Source: Pseudomonadota bacterium (GTDB taxonomy: Bacteria > Pseudomonadota > Gammaproteobacteria > Burkholderiales > Eutrophovitaceae). Taken from it: a DNA stretch of 12,582 nucleotides. The notes beneath the pieces were generated by a model. That model saw only the letters and a program-made list of their open reading frames with translations, ran no database searches and was not told the origin of the DNA. Shown here piece by piece: positions 1 to 7,435 of the stretch. The DNA lies in contig PAHB01000035.1 in NCBI GenBank assembly GCA_002704665.1, forward strand, positions 1-12,582, given 5' to 3'. Both the position numbers and the translations under genes were made by a program. Position 1 is the stretch's first letter, and the number at the start of each line of letters is the position of its first letter.

Positions 1-1080
1 AAAGTCGGTACCCAGGGAGAGTTTGGAGGCCTTGGCATAGAAGTCGGCATGGAAGATGGTTTTGTCAAAGTTGTAGCCCCAATCGAGGATACACCGGCAT
101 GGCGGGCGGGACTTAAATCAGGCGATCTTATTATCAAATTGGACGATACCAACGTTAAGGGGATGACACTGGGGGAGGCCGTAAAAAAAATGAGAGGCAA
201 GCCTGATACAGATATCGTACTAACTCTGATTAGGAAGGGGGACGCCAAACCACGGATAATAACCATAACCCGAGCTGTCATTCAAATTCAAAGTGTGAAA
301 TCGACATTATTGGAGCCCGGATATTCGTATTTCAGAGTCACTCAATTTCAAGAGCACACTGGCGAGAAATTAGCAGAAGCCATAAACAAACGGTTTGCTG
401 AAGCTAATACACCTATGAAAGGGATTATTCTTGATTTAAGAAACGATCCCGGAGGTTTACTCAATTCTGCGGTGTCTGTCTCAGCTGCATTCTTACCGAA
501 AGATAAATTGGTGGTGTATACGGAGGGAAGAACGCGGAATGCTAGGATGAAACTATACGCCCAACCCAACTATTACCTCAGGAGGGGAAACCGGGACTAC
601 CTTGCTGATCTTCCTCAAGAAACTAAATCGGCTGCGATGGTTGTACTAGTTAACGGGGGGTCAGCTTCCGCATCGGAAATTGTTGCAGGGGCTCTTCAGG
701 ACCATAAAAGAGCGGTTATCATGGGAACCCAAACATTTGGTAAAGGCTCTGTTCAGACCATCCTACCCATGGGCAACGAGACCGCGATTAAACTAACCAC
801 AGCCCGTTACTTTACCCCTAATGGGAGATCGATCCAGGCCAAAGGTATCACGCCAGATATAATTGTTGAAGAAGCCACCATCCAGGAGGGTGAATCCGGA
901 ACTTCGCTTCGCGAAGCGGACCTGACAGGAGCTTTGGAAAACGAGGAAAATGAAATTGAAAATAAAGACGACGATGCACCGACGGGAAACGCTTCGATAT
1001 CTATAGTTTCAAAGGATGATTATCAGCTCAACCAGGCAATAAATTTACTTAAAGGATTGCAAATTATAAGGGCGAATTAA
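1..1080 (+). CDS. ctpA: Carboxy-terminal processing protease CtpA (S41 family), 5'-truncated
   Basis: A periplasmic serine protease of the S41 family, which typically trims or degrades cell-envelope proteins from their C termini. The frame is open from base 1, so the gene enters from the left; 359 residues are visible, and roughly the first 100 or so (signal peptide and N-terminal helical part) are missing. The GEFGGLGIEV stretch before the first Met fits CtpA and shows that this Met is not the start. A PDZ domain spans about visible residues 15-85. The catalytic core has GGSASASEI, with Ser223 as likely nucleophile, and FGKGSVQ with general-base Lys248 and Gln252; the 25-residue Ser-Lys spacing matches known family members. 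The tail after residue 295 is acidic and variable, then closes with a short conserved-looking QAINLLKGL helix. moeB follows after 69 bases on the same strand, a pairing common in betaproteobacteria. Catalysis should be intact; the substrate is unknown. Confidence 0.95.
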   Translation, partial: KVGTQGEFGGLGIEVGMEDGFVKVVAPIEDTPAWRAGLKSGDLIIKLDDTNVKGMTLGEAVKKMRGKPDTDIVLTLIRKGDAKPRIITITRAVIQIQSVKSTLLEPGYSYFRVTQFQEHTGEKLAEAINKRFAEANTPMKGIILDLRNDPGGLLNSAVSVSAAFLPKDKLVVYTEGRTRNARMKLYAQPNYYLRRGNRDYLADLPQETKSAAMVVLVNGGSASASEIVAGALQDHKRAVIMGTQTFGKGSVQTILPMGNETAIKLTTARYFTPNGRSIQAKGITPDIIVEEATIQEGESGTSLREADLTGALENEENEIENKDDDAPTGNASISIVSKDDYQLNQAINLLKGLQIIRAN

Positions 1081-1122
1081 TACCTTCTTTGCCTTGATCC
1101 GTTTTTTTACTAGCATTACGGC

Positions 1123-1141
1123 TTCCCTTACATTAAGGGGG
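1123..1141 (+). promoter_or_regulatory. moeB ribosome binding site inside a possible hairpin
   Basis: A strong purine-rich ribosome binding site, AAGGGGG, ends 8 bases before the moeB ATG and fixes that start. Its bases are complementary to the CCCTTA just upstream: bases 1125-1130 can pair with 1134-1139 around a 3-base loop (CAT), giving six Watson-Crick pairs, and two G-U pairs can extend the stem. The site and the complementarity are seen directly. A regulatory role, by masking the site, is inference only. Confidence 0.5.
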
Positions 1142-1149
1142 TAAAACGA

Positions 1150-1902
1150 ATGGACGACAAACAGTTGCTAAGATTTAGCCGTCATATACTTCTTCCTGAA
1201 ATAGGTATCGACGGTCAAGAAAGGGTGCTCGATGCCCATGCTCTTGTTATTGGTGCCGGGGGTCTTGGCGCTCCGGTCAGCATGTACCTCGCCGCCAGTG
1301 GAATTGGCAAACTCACGATCGCGGACGGAGACACGGTTGACCTAACTAATCTCCAAAGACAGATTATCCATGCCACTCCTGATATAGGTAAAAAGAAAGT
1401 GCTCTCGGCAAAAGAAACTTTGGAGGCTTTAAACCCCAATACCCTTGTAGATTTATTGGATAAAAAATTAAGCGGGGACGAACTAAGTAAAGCGGTTTCA
1501 ATAGCCGATATTGTCTTGGATTGCTCTGATAATTTTGAAACACGCCATCAGGTCAACAGAGCATGCACCCAATTCAAAAAACCACTGGTTTCAGGGGCAG
1601 CAATCAGGTTTGAAGGACAAATATCGGTGTTTGACCAATCCAAACCGAATAGTCCATGCTACGAGTGTCTGTATCCTGCAGACAGCGATTTTGAAGAGAC
1701 AAAGTGTGCTGAACTAGGAGTGTTGTCACCGCTGGTAGGACTAGTTGGAACCATACAGGCAATCGAGGCCTTAAAGATTTTAATGGAAATTGGAGATCCA
1801 ATGATCGGAAAACTTCTCCTTGTCAACGGGCTCTCGGCTGACTGGAAAGTTTTGAAACTGCTAAAAGATCCAGCTTGCACCGCCTGCCATCAGGACCCAT
1901 AA
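1150..1902 (+). CDS. moeB: MoeB/ThiF/HesA family adenylyltransferase
   Basis: An E1-like enzyme that uses ATP to adenylate the C-terminal Gly-Gly of a ubiquitin-like sulfur carrier (MoaD in molybdopterin synthesis, ThiS in thiamine synthesis). At 250 residues it has the usual length for the short MoeB/ThiF form without a rhodanese domain. Visible motifs in order: N-terminal RH at 11-12, nucleotide-binding GAGGLG at 35-40, acidic ribose ligand in IADGD near 59, NLQRQ at 67-71, Lys83, SDN with Asp127, a zinc pair CYEC at 170-173, Cys186 at the usual mobile thiol position, and the second zinc pair CTAC at 243-246. All key residues are present. The start is set by a strong ribosome binding site. 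The gene is probably transcribed with ctpA. Sequence alone does not separate MoeB from ThiF, and some bacteria use one enzyme for both pathways; neither pathway has other genes here. Confidence 0.88.
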   Translation: MDDKQLLRFSRHILLPEIGIDGQERVLDAHALVIGAGGLGAPVSMYLAASGIGKLTIADGDTVDLTNLQRQIIHATPDIGKKKVLSAKETLEALNPNTLVDLLDKKLSGDELSKAVSIADIVLDCSDNFETRHQVNRACTQFKKPLVSGAAIRFEGQISVFDQSKPNSPCYECLYPADSDFEETKCAELGVLSPLVGLVGTIQAIEALKILMEIGDPMIGKLLLVNGLSADWKVLKLLKDPACTACHQDP

Positions 1903-1927
1903 AAAATCTATTTTATAAAAAAATCTT

Positions 1928-2560
1928 TCAAACCAGATGACGGATATCCGTTATTTTAATATCGACCCATTTTGGTTTATAAACTTTTGAACTTAACCAA
2001 ATCGTTTTAAAACCTAGCTTTTTAGCTGCTAGTAAATTGGGAAGAGTATCCTCGACCATAATACAGTCGCTTGCTATCGCTTTAGATTTTTGTAGCAAAA
2101 TATGGTATCCGCAGATGTTGGGCTTTGGCTTGAAACCCGTTGATTCTATTGAAAAAACATCTGAAAAAAAATTTGCTATTTTCAAATGCCGTAGAACCTC
2201 ATCGATATATGCACGCGGTGCATTCGAAAAGATAAACTTTCGTCCGTTTAACCTTTGCAAAAGACGGTGCAAGTATGGGGATGCTTTAATGTTATTTTTC
2301 TCTATTTCAAAATTATGAGTAATTTTTAAAAAATGATGGGGATCAATATTATGGTGTTTAATCAGCCCTATTATCGTTGCTCCATATTTTTTCCAATAAC
2401 CGATACGAATATCATTTGCTTGTCCTCGGTCTACTTGGAGTTGACCCATTATATATCGGGTCATAAGTCGATTTATCTGAGGGTAAATACAATACCCCGC
2501 ATCATGTAGCGTATTGTCTAGATCGAAAATCCAAGTATTTCGACGGGCAATATGCATCAT
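1928..2560 (-). CDS. HAD-family hydrolase, pyrimidine 5'-nucleotidase-like
   Basis: A soluble haloacid dehalogenase-superfamily phosphatase of 210 residues, resembling the bacterial proteins annotated as pyrimidine 5'-nucleotidase (SDT1-like, subfamily IA). Motif I is FDLDNTL with nucleophile Asp13 and Asp15; motif II is FSNAP with Ser112; the motif III lysine lies in GFKPKPN (144-146); motif IV is VEDTLPNL with Glu170 and Asp171. The cap between residues 20 and 95 contains a YWKKYGAT segment characteristic of the betaproteobacterial group. The start is an ATGATG pair; an AAGG ribosome binding site lies 8 bases before the first ATG, so that one is chosen. It sits 54 bases downstream of argB on the same strand, a familiar neighbourhood in betaproteobacteria, and is convergent with moeB with a 25-base gap. 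The substrate (UMP, CMP or another phosphomonoester) cannot be read from sequence. Confidence 0.85.
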   Translation of the reverse strand: MMHIARRNTWIFDLDNTLHDAGYCIYPQINRLMTRYIMGQLQVDRGQANDIRIGYWKKYGATIIGLIKHHNIDPHHFLKITHNFEIEKNNIKASPYLHRLLQRLNGRKFIFSNAPRAYIDEVLRHLKIANFFSDVFSIESTGFKPKPNICGYHILLQKSKAIASDCIMVEDTLPNLLAAKKLGFKTIWLSSKVYKPKWVDIKITDIRHLV

Positions 2561-2614
2561 TTTTTTTACCTTATGTGTAATAACCCATGTTTGTGGTAGA
2601 AATAAACAAGTGTA

Positions 2615-3496
2615 TCAATTACGACGAATGAGGGTACCAACTCCCTGATTAGTGAGCACCTCAAGCAAAAGCGCATGTTCAACGCGACCGTCTATTACGT
2701 GAGCTGTTGATACCCCATTATTTATAGCGTCTATCGCAGCTTTTAGCTTGGGCAACATACCAGTGTGAATTACCCCCGCATCGACTAAATCATTAACCCC
2801 ACGAGGCGAAAGACCGGTAAGAAGTGCTCCATCATGCCCTAGCACTCCTTCGGTGTTGGTCAATAAAATCAATTTTTCAGCCTGTAGGACACCTGCTAAC
2901 GTTCCTGCGACAAGGTCGGCATTTATATTGTAAGAAACCCCATCCGGACCCACGCCTATGGGAGCTATAACCGGCACAAATTCGCCTTTTTCTAAAAATT
3001 TTATCAAACTGGGATCTATGCTTTCGACCTGACCTACCTGTCCAAGATCTCGTTCAGCCTCGCTCTCCGAAGTTACCAACAACTTCTTTGCCCTTATGAA
3101 AGCTCCATCTTTCCCGGTTAATCCAACCGCCTTTCCTCCCTGCTCATTAATTAAATTAACTATTTCTTTATTAACCAGTCCCCCCAAAACCATCTCTACC
3201 AAATCCATGGTCTCGCTATCAGTTACTCTCATTCCTTGAACAAATTCTCTTTTTTTTCCTACTTTTTTCAGCAAACTATCAATTTGCGGTCCGCCTCCAT
3301 GGACAACTACTGGATTCATCCCAACCAGTTTTAAAAGAACCACGTCGCGAGCAAAAGAGCGTTTGAGCGAAGGCTCTATCATTGCATTTCCGCCATACTT
3401 AACAACTATTACTTTTCCTTGGAATCGCCTAATATAGGGGAGTGCTTCGGATAAGATATGGGCTACGTTCCTTGAATTTTCGGTCTCTGATTTCAT
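2615..3496 (-). CDS. argB: Acetylglutamate kinase ArgB
   Basis: Cytoplasmic N-acetyl-L-glutamate kinase, second step of arginine biosynthesis (ATP-dependent phosphorylation of N-acetylglutamate). The 293 residues cover the full amino-acid kinase fold: VVKYGGNAM with Lys33 and the glycine pair near 35-36, HGGGPQ at 66-71 for substrate and phosphate binding, Arg90, GLTGKDG near 125-131, NINAD at 190-194, LLTNTEGV at 211-218, and GMLPK with Lys250. The N-terminal LSEALPYIRRFQGK segment matches the extra helix of arginine-inhibited, hexameric enzymes such as that of Pseudomonas, so feedback inhibition by arginine is a reasonable inference. The ATG start gives a normal N terminus, although no strong ribosome binding site precedes it. 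It heads a two-gene unit with the HAD gene and is divergent from ybeD. Confidence 0.97.
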   Translation of the reverse strand: MKSETENSRNVAHILSEALPYIRRFQGKVIVVKYGGNAMIEPSLKRSFARDVVLLKLVGMNPVVVHGGGPQIDSLLKKVGKKREFVQGMRVTDSETMDLVEMVLGGLVNKEIVNLINEQGGKAVGLTGKDGAFIRAKKLLVTSESEAERDLGQVGQVESIDPSLIKFLEKGEFVPVIAPIGVGPDGVSYNINADLVAGTLAGVLQAEKLILLTNTEGVLGHDGALLTGLSPRGVNDLVDAGVIHTGMLPKLKAAIDAINNGVSTAHVIDGRVEHALLLEVLTNQGVGTLIRRN

Positions 3497-3568
3497 TTTT
3501 AAAACACTACCAATTAGGCTTCGATGTAAAATTCCATAGGCATTTATTCTAGTTTTATTTAGTTCTGA

Positions 3569-3597
3569 ATAATTATCTTAAAGCTTCTAACTATCAA
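3569..3597 (-). promoter_or_regulatory. Candidate sigma-70 promoter for argB
   Basis: On the - strand, TTGATA (bases 3597-3592) is separated by 17 bases from AATTAT (3574-3569), giving 5/6 and 4/6 matches to the -35 and -10 consensus. Transcription would begin about 65 bases before the argB ATG. The region is very AT-rich, so such matches also arise by chance. Location in the divergent gap is the main support. Confidence 0.3.
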
Positions 3598-3613
3598 TTA
3601 AAAGCTGTAGTAT
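3585..3613 (+). promoter_or_regulatory. Candidate promoter for ybeD-lipB-lipA
   Basis: On the + strand, TTCTAA (3585-3590) and TAGTAT (3608-3613) are spaced by 17 bases, a weak -35 (3/6) with a moderate -10 (4/6). It lies about 35 bases before the ybeD ATG and overlaps the candidate argB promoter on the other strand. A promoter is expected in this 152-base divergent gap because there is no other obvious source of transcription for the lip genes; this exact placement is tentative. Confidence 0.25.
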
Positions 3614-3648
3614 TCCACAAAAAGTCAATCCGTAGCTTAACATCGATA

Positions 3649-3912
3649 ATGAACAACGAATCACTTATAGACTTTCCAACTGACTTTCCAATAAAAATAA
3701 TTGGCAAATCTCAGTTGAATCTTCAATCTGAGATATCAAAGATTGTAATCCGCCACGCCTCAGATTTTTCTCCAAGCACCGCCGAAACTAGATCGAGCAG
3801 ATCTGGTAACTATCAAAGCATCACTTGTACAATCAGAGCAATCTCCAAACAACAATTAGACGAACTCTACAATGATTTATCAAGATCCCCATTGGTTTTA
3901 ATGGTCTTTTGA
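3649..3912 (+). CDS. ybeD: DUF493 / YbeD-family small protein
   Basis: An 87-residue cytoplasmic protein of the YbeD (DUF493) family, an ACT-like alpha/beta fold of unproven function that is very often encoded just before lipB. The family's opening signature is visible as LIDFPTDFPIKIIGK at residues 6-20, and the end SRSPLVLMVF at 78-87 fits the usual C terminus. Length is normal for the family. The start at 3649 gives the expected N terminus, but there is no strong ribosome binding site before it. lipB begins 21 bases after the stop, so the two are almost certainly co-transcribed. Recognition rests on the N-terminal motif, size and neighbourhood. A regulatory or accessory role in lipoylation is often proposed from context but is not shown here. 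Confidence 0.87.
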   Translation: MNNESLIDFPTDFPIKIIGKSQLNLQSEISKIVIRHASDFSPSTAETRSSRSGNYQSITCTIRAISKQQLDELYNDLSRSPLVLMVF

Positions 3913-3933
3913 AAAATAGACGTAAACCATTTT

Positions 3934-4572
3934 ATGAATAATTCAAAATCAAAACTTATTAATAAAGATACATTTTTAGTTAGGTATCTAGGTATTACCA
4001 AATACGAAAAAACCCTCAAAGCGATGCAATCTTTTACCGCTCTTCGTTCAGAGCATACCCAAGACGAAATCTGGTTACTTGAACACGAAAGCATATATAC
4101 TTTGGGCTTAGCTGGTGATCCAAGACATTTAATGGGTAACGAAAAAAAAATATTGGTCTATAAAAGTGACAGAGGGGGACAAATTACCTATCACGCACCC
4201 GGACAATTAATAATCTATACGCTTTTAGATCTACGGCGACGGCAAATTTCTATTAGATCATTGATCCGCGCGCTAGAAAATGTCGTTATTAAATTATTGA
4301 AAAATTATAATATAATTGGATTTGGATCCTCTAAACACCCTGGGGTATACGTTGAAGAGAGGAAAATTGCATCACTTGGTCTTCGTATAAAAAATGGTTG
4401 CTGTTATCATGGCGTATCGTTAAATATCAATATGAACCTGTCGCCTTTTAAAAATATAAATCCCTGTGGAATATCTGGAATGAAAGTGACTCAGTTATCA
4501 GATTTGGGCGTTACCGATAATAAAGATTTAATTTGTCAAAAATTGATTGATGAATTATCAAAAGCCTTATGA
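3934..4572 (+). CDS. lipB: Octanoyl-[acyl-carrier-protein]-protein N-octanoyltransferase LipB
   Basis: Cytoplasmic lipoate biosynthesis enzyme that moves octanoate from acyl carrier protein to the target lysine of lipoyl domains in 2-oxoacid dehydrogenases and glycine cleavage H protein. The 212 residues match the usual length. Signature RGGQITYHAPGQL runs from 80 to 92, with His87; the catalytic Lys144 lies in ERKIASLGL and the catalytic Cys178 in INPCGISG. His159 in YHGVSLN is also conserved. One signature residue is unusual: position 88 is Ala (GCA at 4195-4197) where the family almost always has Gly. The gene starts 21 bases after ybeD and its stop overlaps the lipA start as ATGA, indicating translational coupling. 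Local base composition looks more AT-rich than lipA. The catalytic Lys and Cys remain, so it is probably active. Confidence 0.96.
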   Translation: MNNSKSKLINKDTFLVRYLGITKYEKTLKAMQSFTALRSEHTQDEIWLLEHESIYTLGLAGDPRHLMGNEKKILVYKSDRGGQITYHAPGQLIIYTLLDLRRRQISIRSLIRALENVVIKLLKNYNIIGFGSSKHPGVYVEERKIASLGLRIKNGCCYHGVSLNINMNLSPFKNINPCGISGMKVTQLSDLGVTDNKDLICQKLIDELSKAL

Positions 4573-5501
4573 GTAAAGGTTTCCCAAGACAAGTCGGAGT
4601 AGCTAAAACGTCGAAAAATCCGGTAAAGATTCGTCCAGTTAACATCCTAAAAAAGCCGAGTTGGATAAAAGTCAAAATCGCAAACAATGAAAATTTTCGA
4701 CAGGTCAAAAGCATTCTTCGCAAAAAAAAGTTAAATACCGTTTGCGAGGAAGCCTCATGTCCAAATATCGGTGAATGTTTTGGGGGCGGTACCGCGACAT
4801 TTATGATTTTGGGTGACCTTTGTACACGAAGATGTCCCTTTTGTGATGTGGCACACGGACGTCCTGCGCCGCCAAAATTGGAAGAGCCCAATAATCTGGC
4901 AAATGCAGTACTTGACCTTAAACTCAAATATGTAGTTGTTACAAGCGTCGACAGAGACGATCTAAAAGATGGAGGAGCAGAACATTTTACAAAATGTGTT
5001 AACGCTATCCGCAAGACATCACCAAAAACACGAATCGAAATACTCACGCCAGACTTTCGTGGCCGCCTTGATCTAGCCCTCCAAAAATTACAAAATGGAT
5101 TACCCGATATTATGAATCATAACCTCGAAACGGTATCCCGGCTTTACCCAGAGGCTCGCCCCGGCGCCGACTACAAACATTCCCTTAAGTTACTAAAGCA
5201 ATTTAAGGAGATTTTTCCCACCGTTATTACAAAATCTGGGATTATGGTAGGAATGGGCGAGACGGATGAAGAAATTAAACAAGCGATGATAGATCTAAGA
5301 TCTTCTGGAGTAAATATGCTGACCATCGGGCAGTACCTTCGTCCGACTAACGGGCACTTGCCTGTACATCGTTACGTCCGGCCAGAGACTTTCGCGCTCT
5401 ACAAAGAAAATGCCACTAGGCTCGGTTTCAAGCACACAGAGAGTGGCCCCTTAGTCAGATCTTCTTATCATGCTGATCTTCAAGCTGCAAATGGGAACTA
5501 G
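4569..5501 (+). CDS. lipA: Lipoyl synthase LipA (radical SAM)
   Basis: Radical S-adenosylmethionine enzyme that inserts two sulfur atoms into protein-bound octanoyl groups to form lipoyl cofactor, the step after LipB. At 310 residues it is full length. The auxiliary 4Fe-4S cluster ligands are Cys59, Cys64 and Cys70 (CX4CX5C); the radical SAM cluster ligands are Cys85, Cys89 and Cys92 in CTRRCPFC. HNLETV at 184-189 and KSGIMVGMGET at 222-232 are family motifs, and the C-terminal RSSYHAD at 297-303 carries the serine ligand of the auxiliary cluster. The start overlaps the lipB stop by four bases. The upstream GVAKTSKNPVK stretch is a normal N-terminal extension. It is the last gene of the ybeD-lipB-lipA unit and is convergent with the glycosyltransferase gene that ends 34 bases on. 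Confidence 0.98.
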   Translation: MSKGFPRQVGVAKTSKNPVKIRPVNILKKPSWIKVKIANNENFRQVKSILRKKKLNTVCEEASCPNIGECFGGGTATFMILGDLCTRRCPFCDVAHGRPAPPKLEEPNNLANAVLDLKLKYVVVTSVDRDDLKDGGAEHFTKCVNAIRKTSPKTRIEILTPDFRGRLDLALQKLQNGLPDIMNHNLETVSRLYPEARPGADYKHSLKLLKQFKEIFPTVITKSGIMVGMGETDEEIKQAMIDLRSSGVNMLTIGQYLRPTNGHLPVHRYVRPETFALYKENATRLGFKHTESGPLVRSSYHADLQAANGN

Positions 5502-5535
5502 CCCACAAGACCCTTTTTATCAACTATTGAGGAAA

Positions 5536-6633
5536 TTACAATGCCAGCATTTTCATTGCAGCTTTCACTACTCGGCTAGGATCCAGTTCTTTTAAGCATT
5601 TACTTTCGCTTTTTTGATGGCGGTCACATCCTTCCATCATGCAGGGAACACAATGATTCGTTCCCTGTATTAAGTGAACGTTTCCAATTTTCCCAGACCC
5701 TACTAAACCCCAGGGGCTATTTTCTCCTCTGTCAAGAAAACTTTTGGGCCATGGCCCCCATTTTATTGGGTTCGTCGGTCCATAGAGAGCTACCGTCGGG
5801 GTTCCTAGCATGGCTGCAAGGTGCGTTACTGCGGTATCCGTACCCACATAAATAGCTGCCCCCAAAAGCCCCCTCGATAAATCACTTAAACTGACCCCCC
5901 CTACAAGGTTGCTAACATTCTTTGGCATGTCTTGCATCAACTCTTCAGCATAATTTCTTTCGTCCTCAGCTCCTCCACCCGTTAATACAACCTGTAGGCC
6001 GGCCATCGAATACAAAGCACGAGCGAGAATTTGCCAACTTGATAAGTTCCATTGTTTATAGGCAAACCGAGGAGATATATGCAATACAGCATAAGTAGCA
6101 ATTTCTGGAAAAAACCTACAACTATTTTCCGATTTGCCAATGAACTTAAAATTAAGATCAATCGGTATTTTTCGATCAATACCCAATAATTCAGTAATTT
6201 TCGAATTCATAACAAGGGTATGGGTATTGAAATCATCATATGGCACCCATCGAGTTAAAAGCTTTTGTTTCCATCTGTTTTTATAGTTAGCGGTGAGACA
6301 TCCGATCCTCGTTGGCGCTGCCACAAAAGAATATATCACCGGTCTATCACCAGGGAGAAGGCTGATAGCAATTTCGTATCTTCTAAATATTTTAGTAAAC
6401 AGCAAAAGGTGTTGCATAAAACCAGGACGTTCGTCGATTTCGATTATATTATTAATATATGCAATTTGCGCAGGAATCTCCTGCGTGCCAGAAAAAACTA
6501 ACAAGTCTATTCTGGCTTGCGGATATCTATTTCTTAAATTTTTAATGGCGGGCAAACTCAATAAAACGTCACCAATACGCCTAGTGCAAATTACCAAAAT
6601 GCTATTAGACGTATTGCTAAGTTTCCTACTCAT
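5536..6633 (-). CDS. Glycosyltransferase family 9 (heptosyltransferase-like)
   Basis: A 365-residue GT-B fold enzyme of family GT9, the family of ADP-heptose:LPS heptosyltransferases (WaaC, WaaF, WaaQ), acting at the cytoplasmic face of the inner membrane. The N-terminal Rossmann domain has TRRIGDVLLSLPA, with Asp22 at the position of the catalytic Asp of WaaC. The donor-binding C-terminal half has VGTDTAVTHLAA followed by YGPTNPIKWGP around residues 262-291. A cysteine-rich tail, CVPCMMEGC and a further Cys near residue 348, is seen in a subset of proteobacterial GT9 proteins. The ATG overlaps the stop of the preceding GT2 gene by eight bases, so it is the distal gene of the LPS block. Family assignment is firm. 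Donor (heptose or another sugar) and acceptor are not determinable, so no waa symbol is given. Confidence 0.9.
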   Translation of the reverse strand: MSRKLSNTSNSILVICTRRIGDVLLSLPAIKNLRNRYPQARIDLLVFSGTQEIPAQIAYINNIIEIDERPGFMQHLLLFTKIFRRYEIAISLLPGDRPVIYSFVAAPTRIGCLTANYKNRWKQKLLTRWVPYDDFNTHTLVMNSKITELLGIDRKIPIDLNFKFIGKSENSCRFFPEIATYAVLHISPRFAYKQWNLSSWQILARALYSMAGLQVVLTGGGAEDERNYAEELMQDMPKNVSNLVGGVSLSDLSRGLLGAAIYVGTDTAVTHLAAMLGTPTVALYGPTNPIKWGPWPKSFLDRGENSPWGLVGSGKIGNVHLIQGTNHCVPCMMEGCDRHQKSESKCLKELDPSRVVKAAMKMLAL

Positions 6634-7435
6634 ATTGCTCTATTCCCTTTACAGCTCTTATCCGTCGCTCCTTAATCGTATTGTTTAGTTGCGACAAGTT
6701 TTTCTTTATTTGATTCTTACTATTTTGGGGGTGCCAAAGATGAAATACAGGCGCCGCAAATTTCACGCTCTTATTAAATATCTTGGAGTTTATTAATCTA
6801 ACAATTAAATCTGAATCTTCTAAACCCCATCCTTGATACGATTCATCTAATCCGTTCACTTGTTGAAAATCTTTTTTCCATAAAGATAAGTTGCACGTTT
6901 TGACACCGATCCATTTTTTTAATTTTATTTTTCTTAATGAGGTGTCAGGAAAAAATACTAAAGGAGTTAAACGATTTATATCGCCTGATATATAACTTTT
7001 AATCCATTTATTGAAATTAAAATTATTTAGGTTGATTCCACTTTGTATAACTTTTTTTGTAAAAATCTCACTAAGTAAAATTCTATTGCCTGATAAGAAA
7101 AAACCAGTTTCCGCAAACCTCCTGTGCGTTTCCACAAATCGAAAATGGGGAATACAATCACCATCGGAAAAAATCAAATACTCAGCGTTACTCATATTCA
7201 CAGCTTTATTTCGTATCTTTGCAGCTCTGAATCCATTGTCATCTTGCCAACAATGCCGAATCGGAAAATCCACTGCGGACTTGATCCCTTTTAATAACAT
7301 ATTAGTGTCTGATGTAGATCCATCATCAGCCACTATCAATTCAAAGTGTCGATCACTCTGTTGGGAATAACCTTCCAAAACTCGTTCAAGCATATCGGGT
7401 CGGTTGTAAGTTGTGAGGATAACTGCAATTTTCAT
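6626..7435 (-). CDS. Glycosyltransferase family 2 with C-terminal galactosyltransferase-like motif
   Basis: A 269-residue GT-A fold sugar transferase, probably cytoplasmic and membrane-associated, in the LPS block. The opening AVILTTYNRPDML and the DDGS at 37-40 bind the nucleotide; the metal-binding DxD is DGD at 91-93; GWGLEDSDL at 202-210 supplies the likely catalytic base (Glu206/Asp207) and is typical of GT2 members that carry the Glyco_transf_7C-type motif; FHLWHP at 231-236 holds a probable metal-ligand histidine. No membrane segment is seen. Its ATG overlaps the stop of the upstream GT2 by four bases (ATGA) and its own stop overlaps the GT9 start, so translation of the three is coupled. 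The gene is markedly AT-rich. It probably adds a hexose or N-acetylhexosamine to LPS core or O-unit; the exact sugar is unknown. Confidence 0.87.
   Translation of the reverse strand: MKIAVILTTYNRPDMLERVLEGYSQQSDRHFELIVADDGSTSDTNMLLKGIKSAVDFPIRHCWQDDNGFRAAKIRNKAVNMSNAEYLIFSDGDCIPHFRFVETHRRFAETGFFLSGNRILLSEIFTKKVIQSGINLNNFNFNKWIKSYISGDINRLTPLVFFPDTSLRKIKLKKWIGVKTCNLSLWKKDFQQVNGLDESYQGWGLEDSDLIVRLINSKIFNKSVKFAAPVFHLWHPQNSKNQIKKNLSQLNNTIKERRIRAVKGIEQYE

Noticed and set aside
1101..1108. T-run after ctpA as a terminator
   Set aside because: Seven T's at 1102-1108 have no stem upstream, and moeB follows closely with its own ribosome binding site, so read-through is more likely.
1903..1927. Bidirectional terminator between moeB and the HAD gene
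   Set aside because: The gap is only A/T runs with a weak TTTTATAAAA palindrome; no GC-containing stem precedes a T run on either strand.
3497..3648. Small RNA or riboswitch in the divergent argB-ybeD gap
   Set aside because: The 152 bases are AT-rich with no extended stems or recognisable riboswitch core; only weak promoter-like elements are seen.
4511..5047. Long open frame (178 codons) antisense to lipA and the end of lipB
   Set aside because: It lies opposite well-supported, conserved coding sequence and its translation has no recognisable domain; a shadow frame.
5490..5535. Terminator between lipA and the GT9 gene
   Set aside because: Only a four-pair TGGG/CCCA stem over the lipA stop, not directly followed by the CCTTTTT run; too weak to call.
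6293..6688. 131-codon + strand open frame opposite the GT9 gene
   Set aside because: It is antisense to a conserved glycosyltransferase, lacks recognisable motifs and a convincing ribosome binding site.
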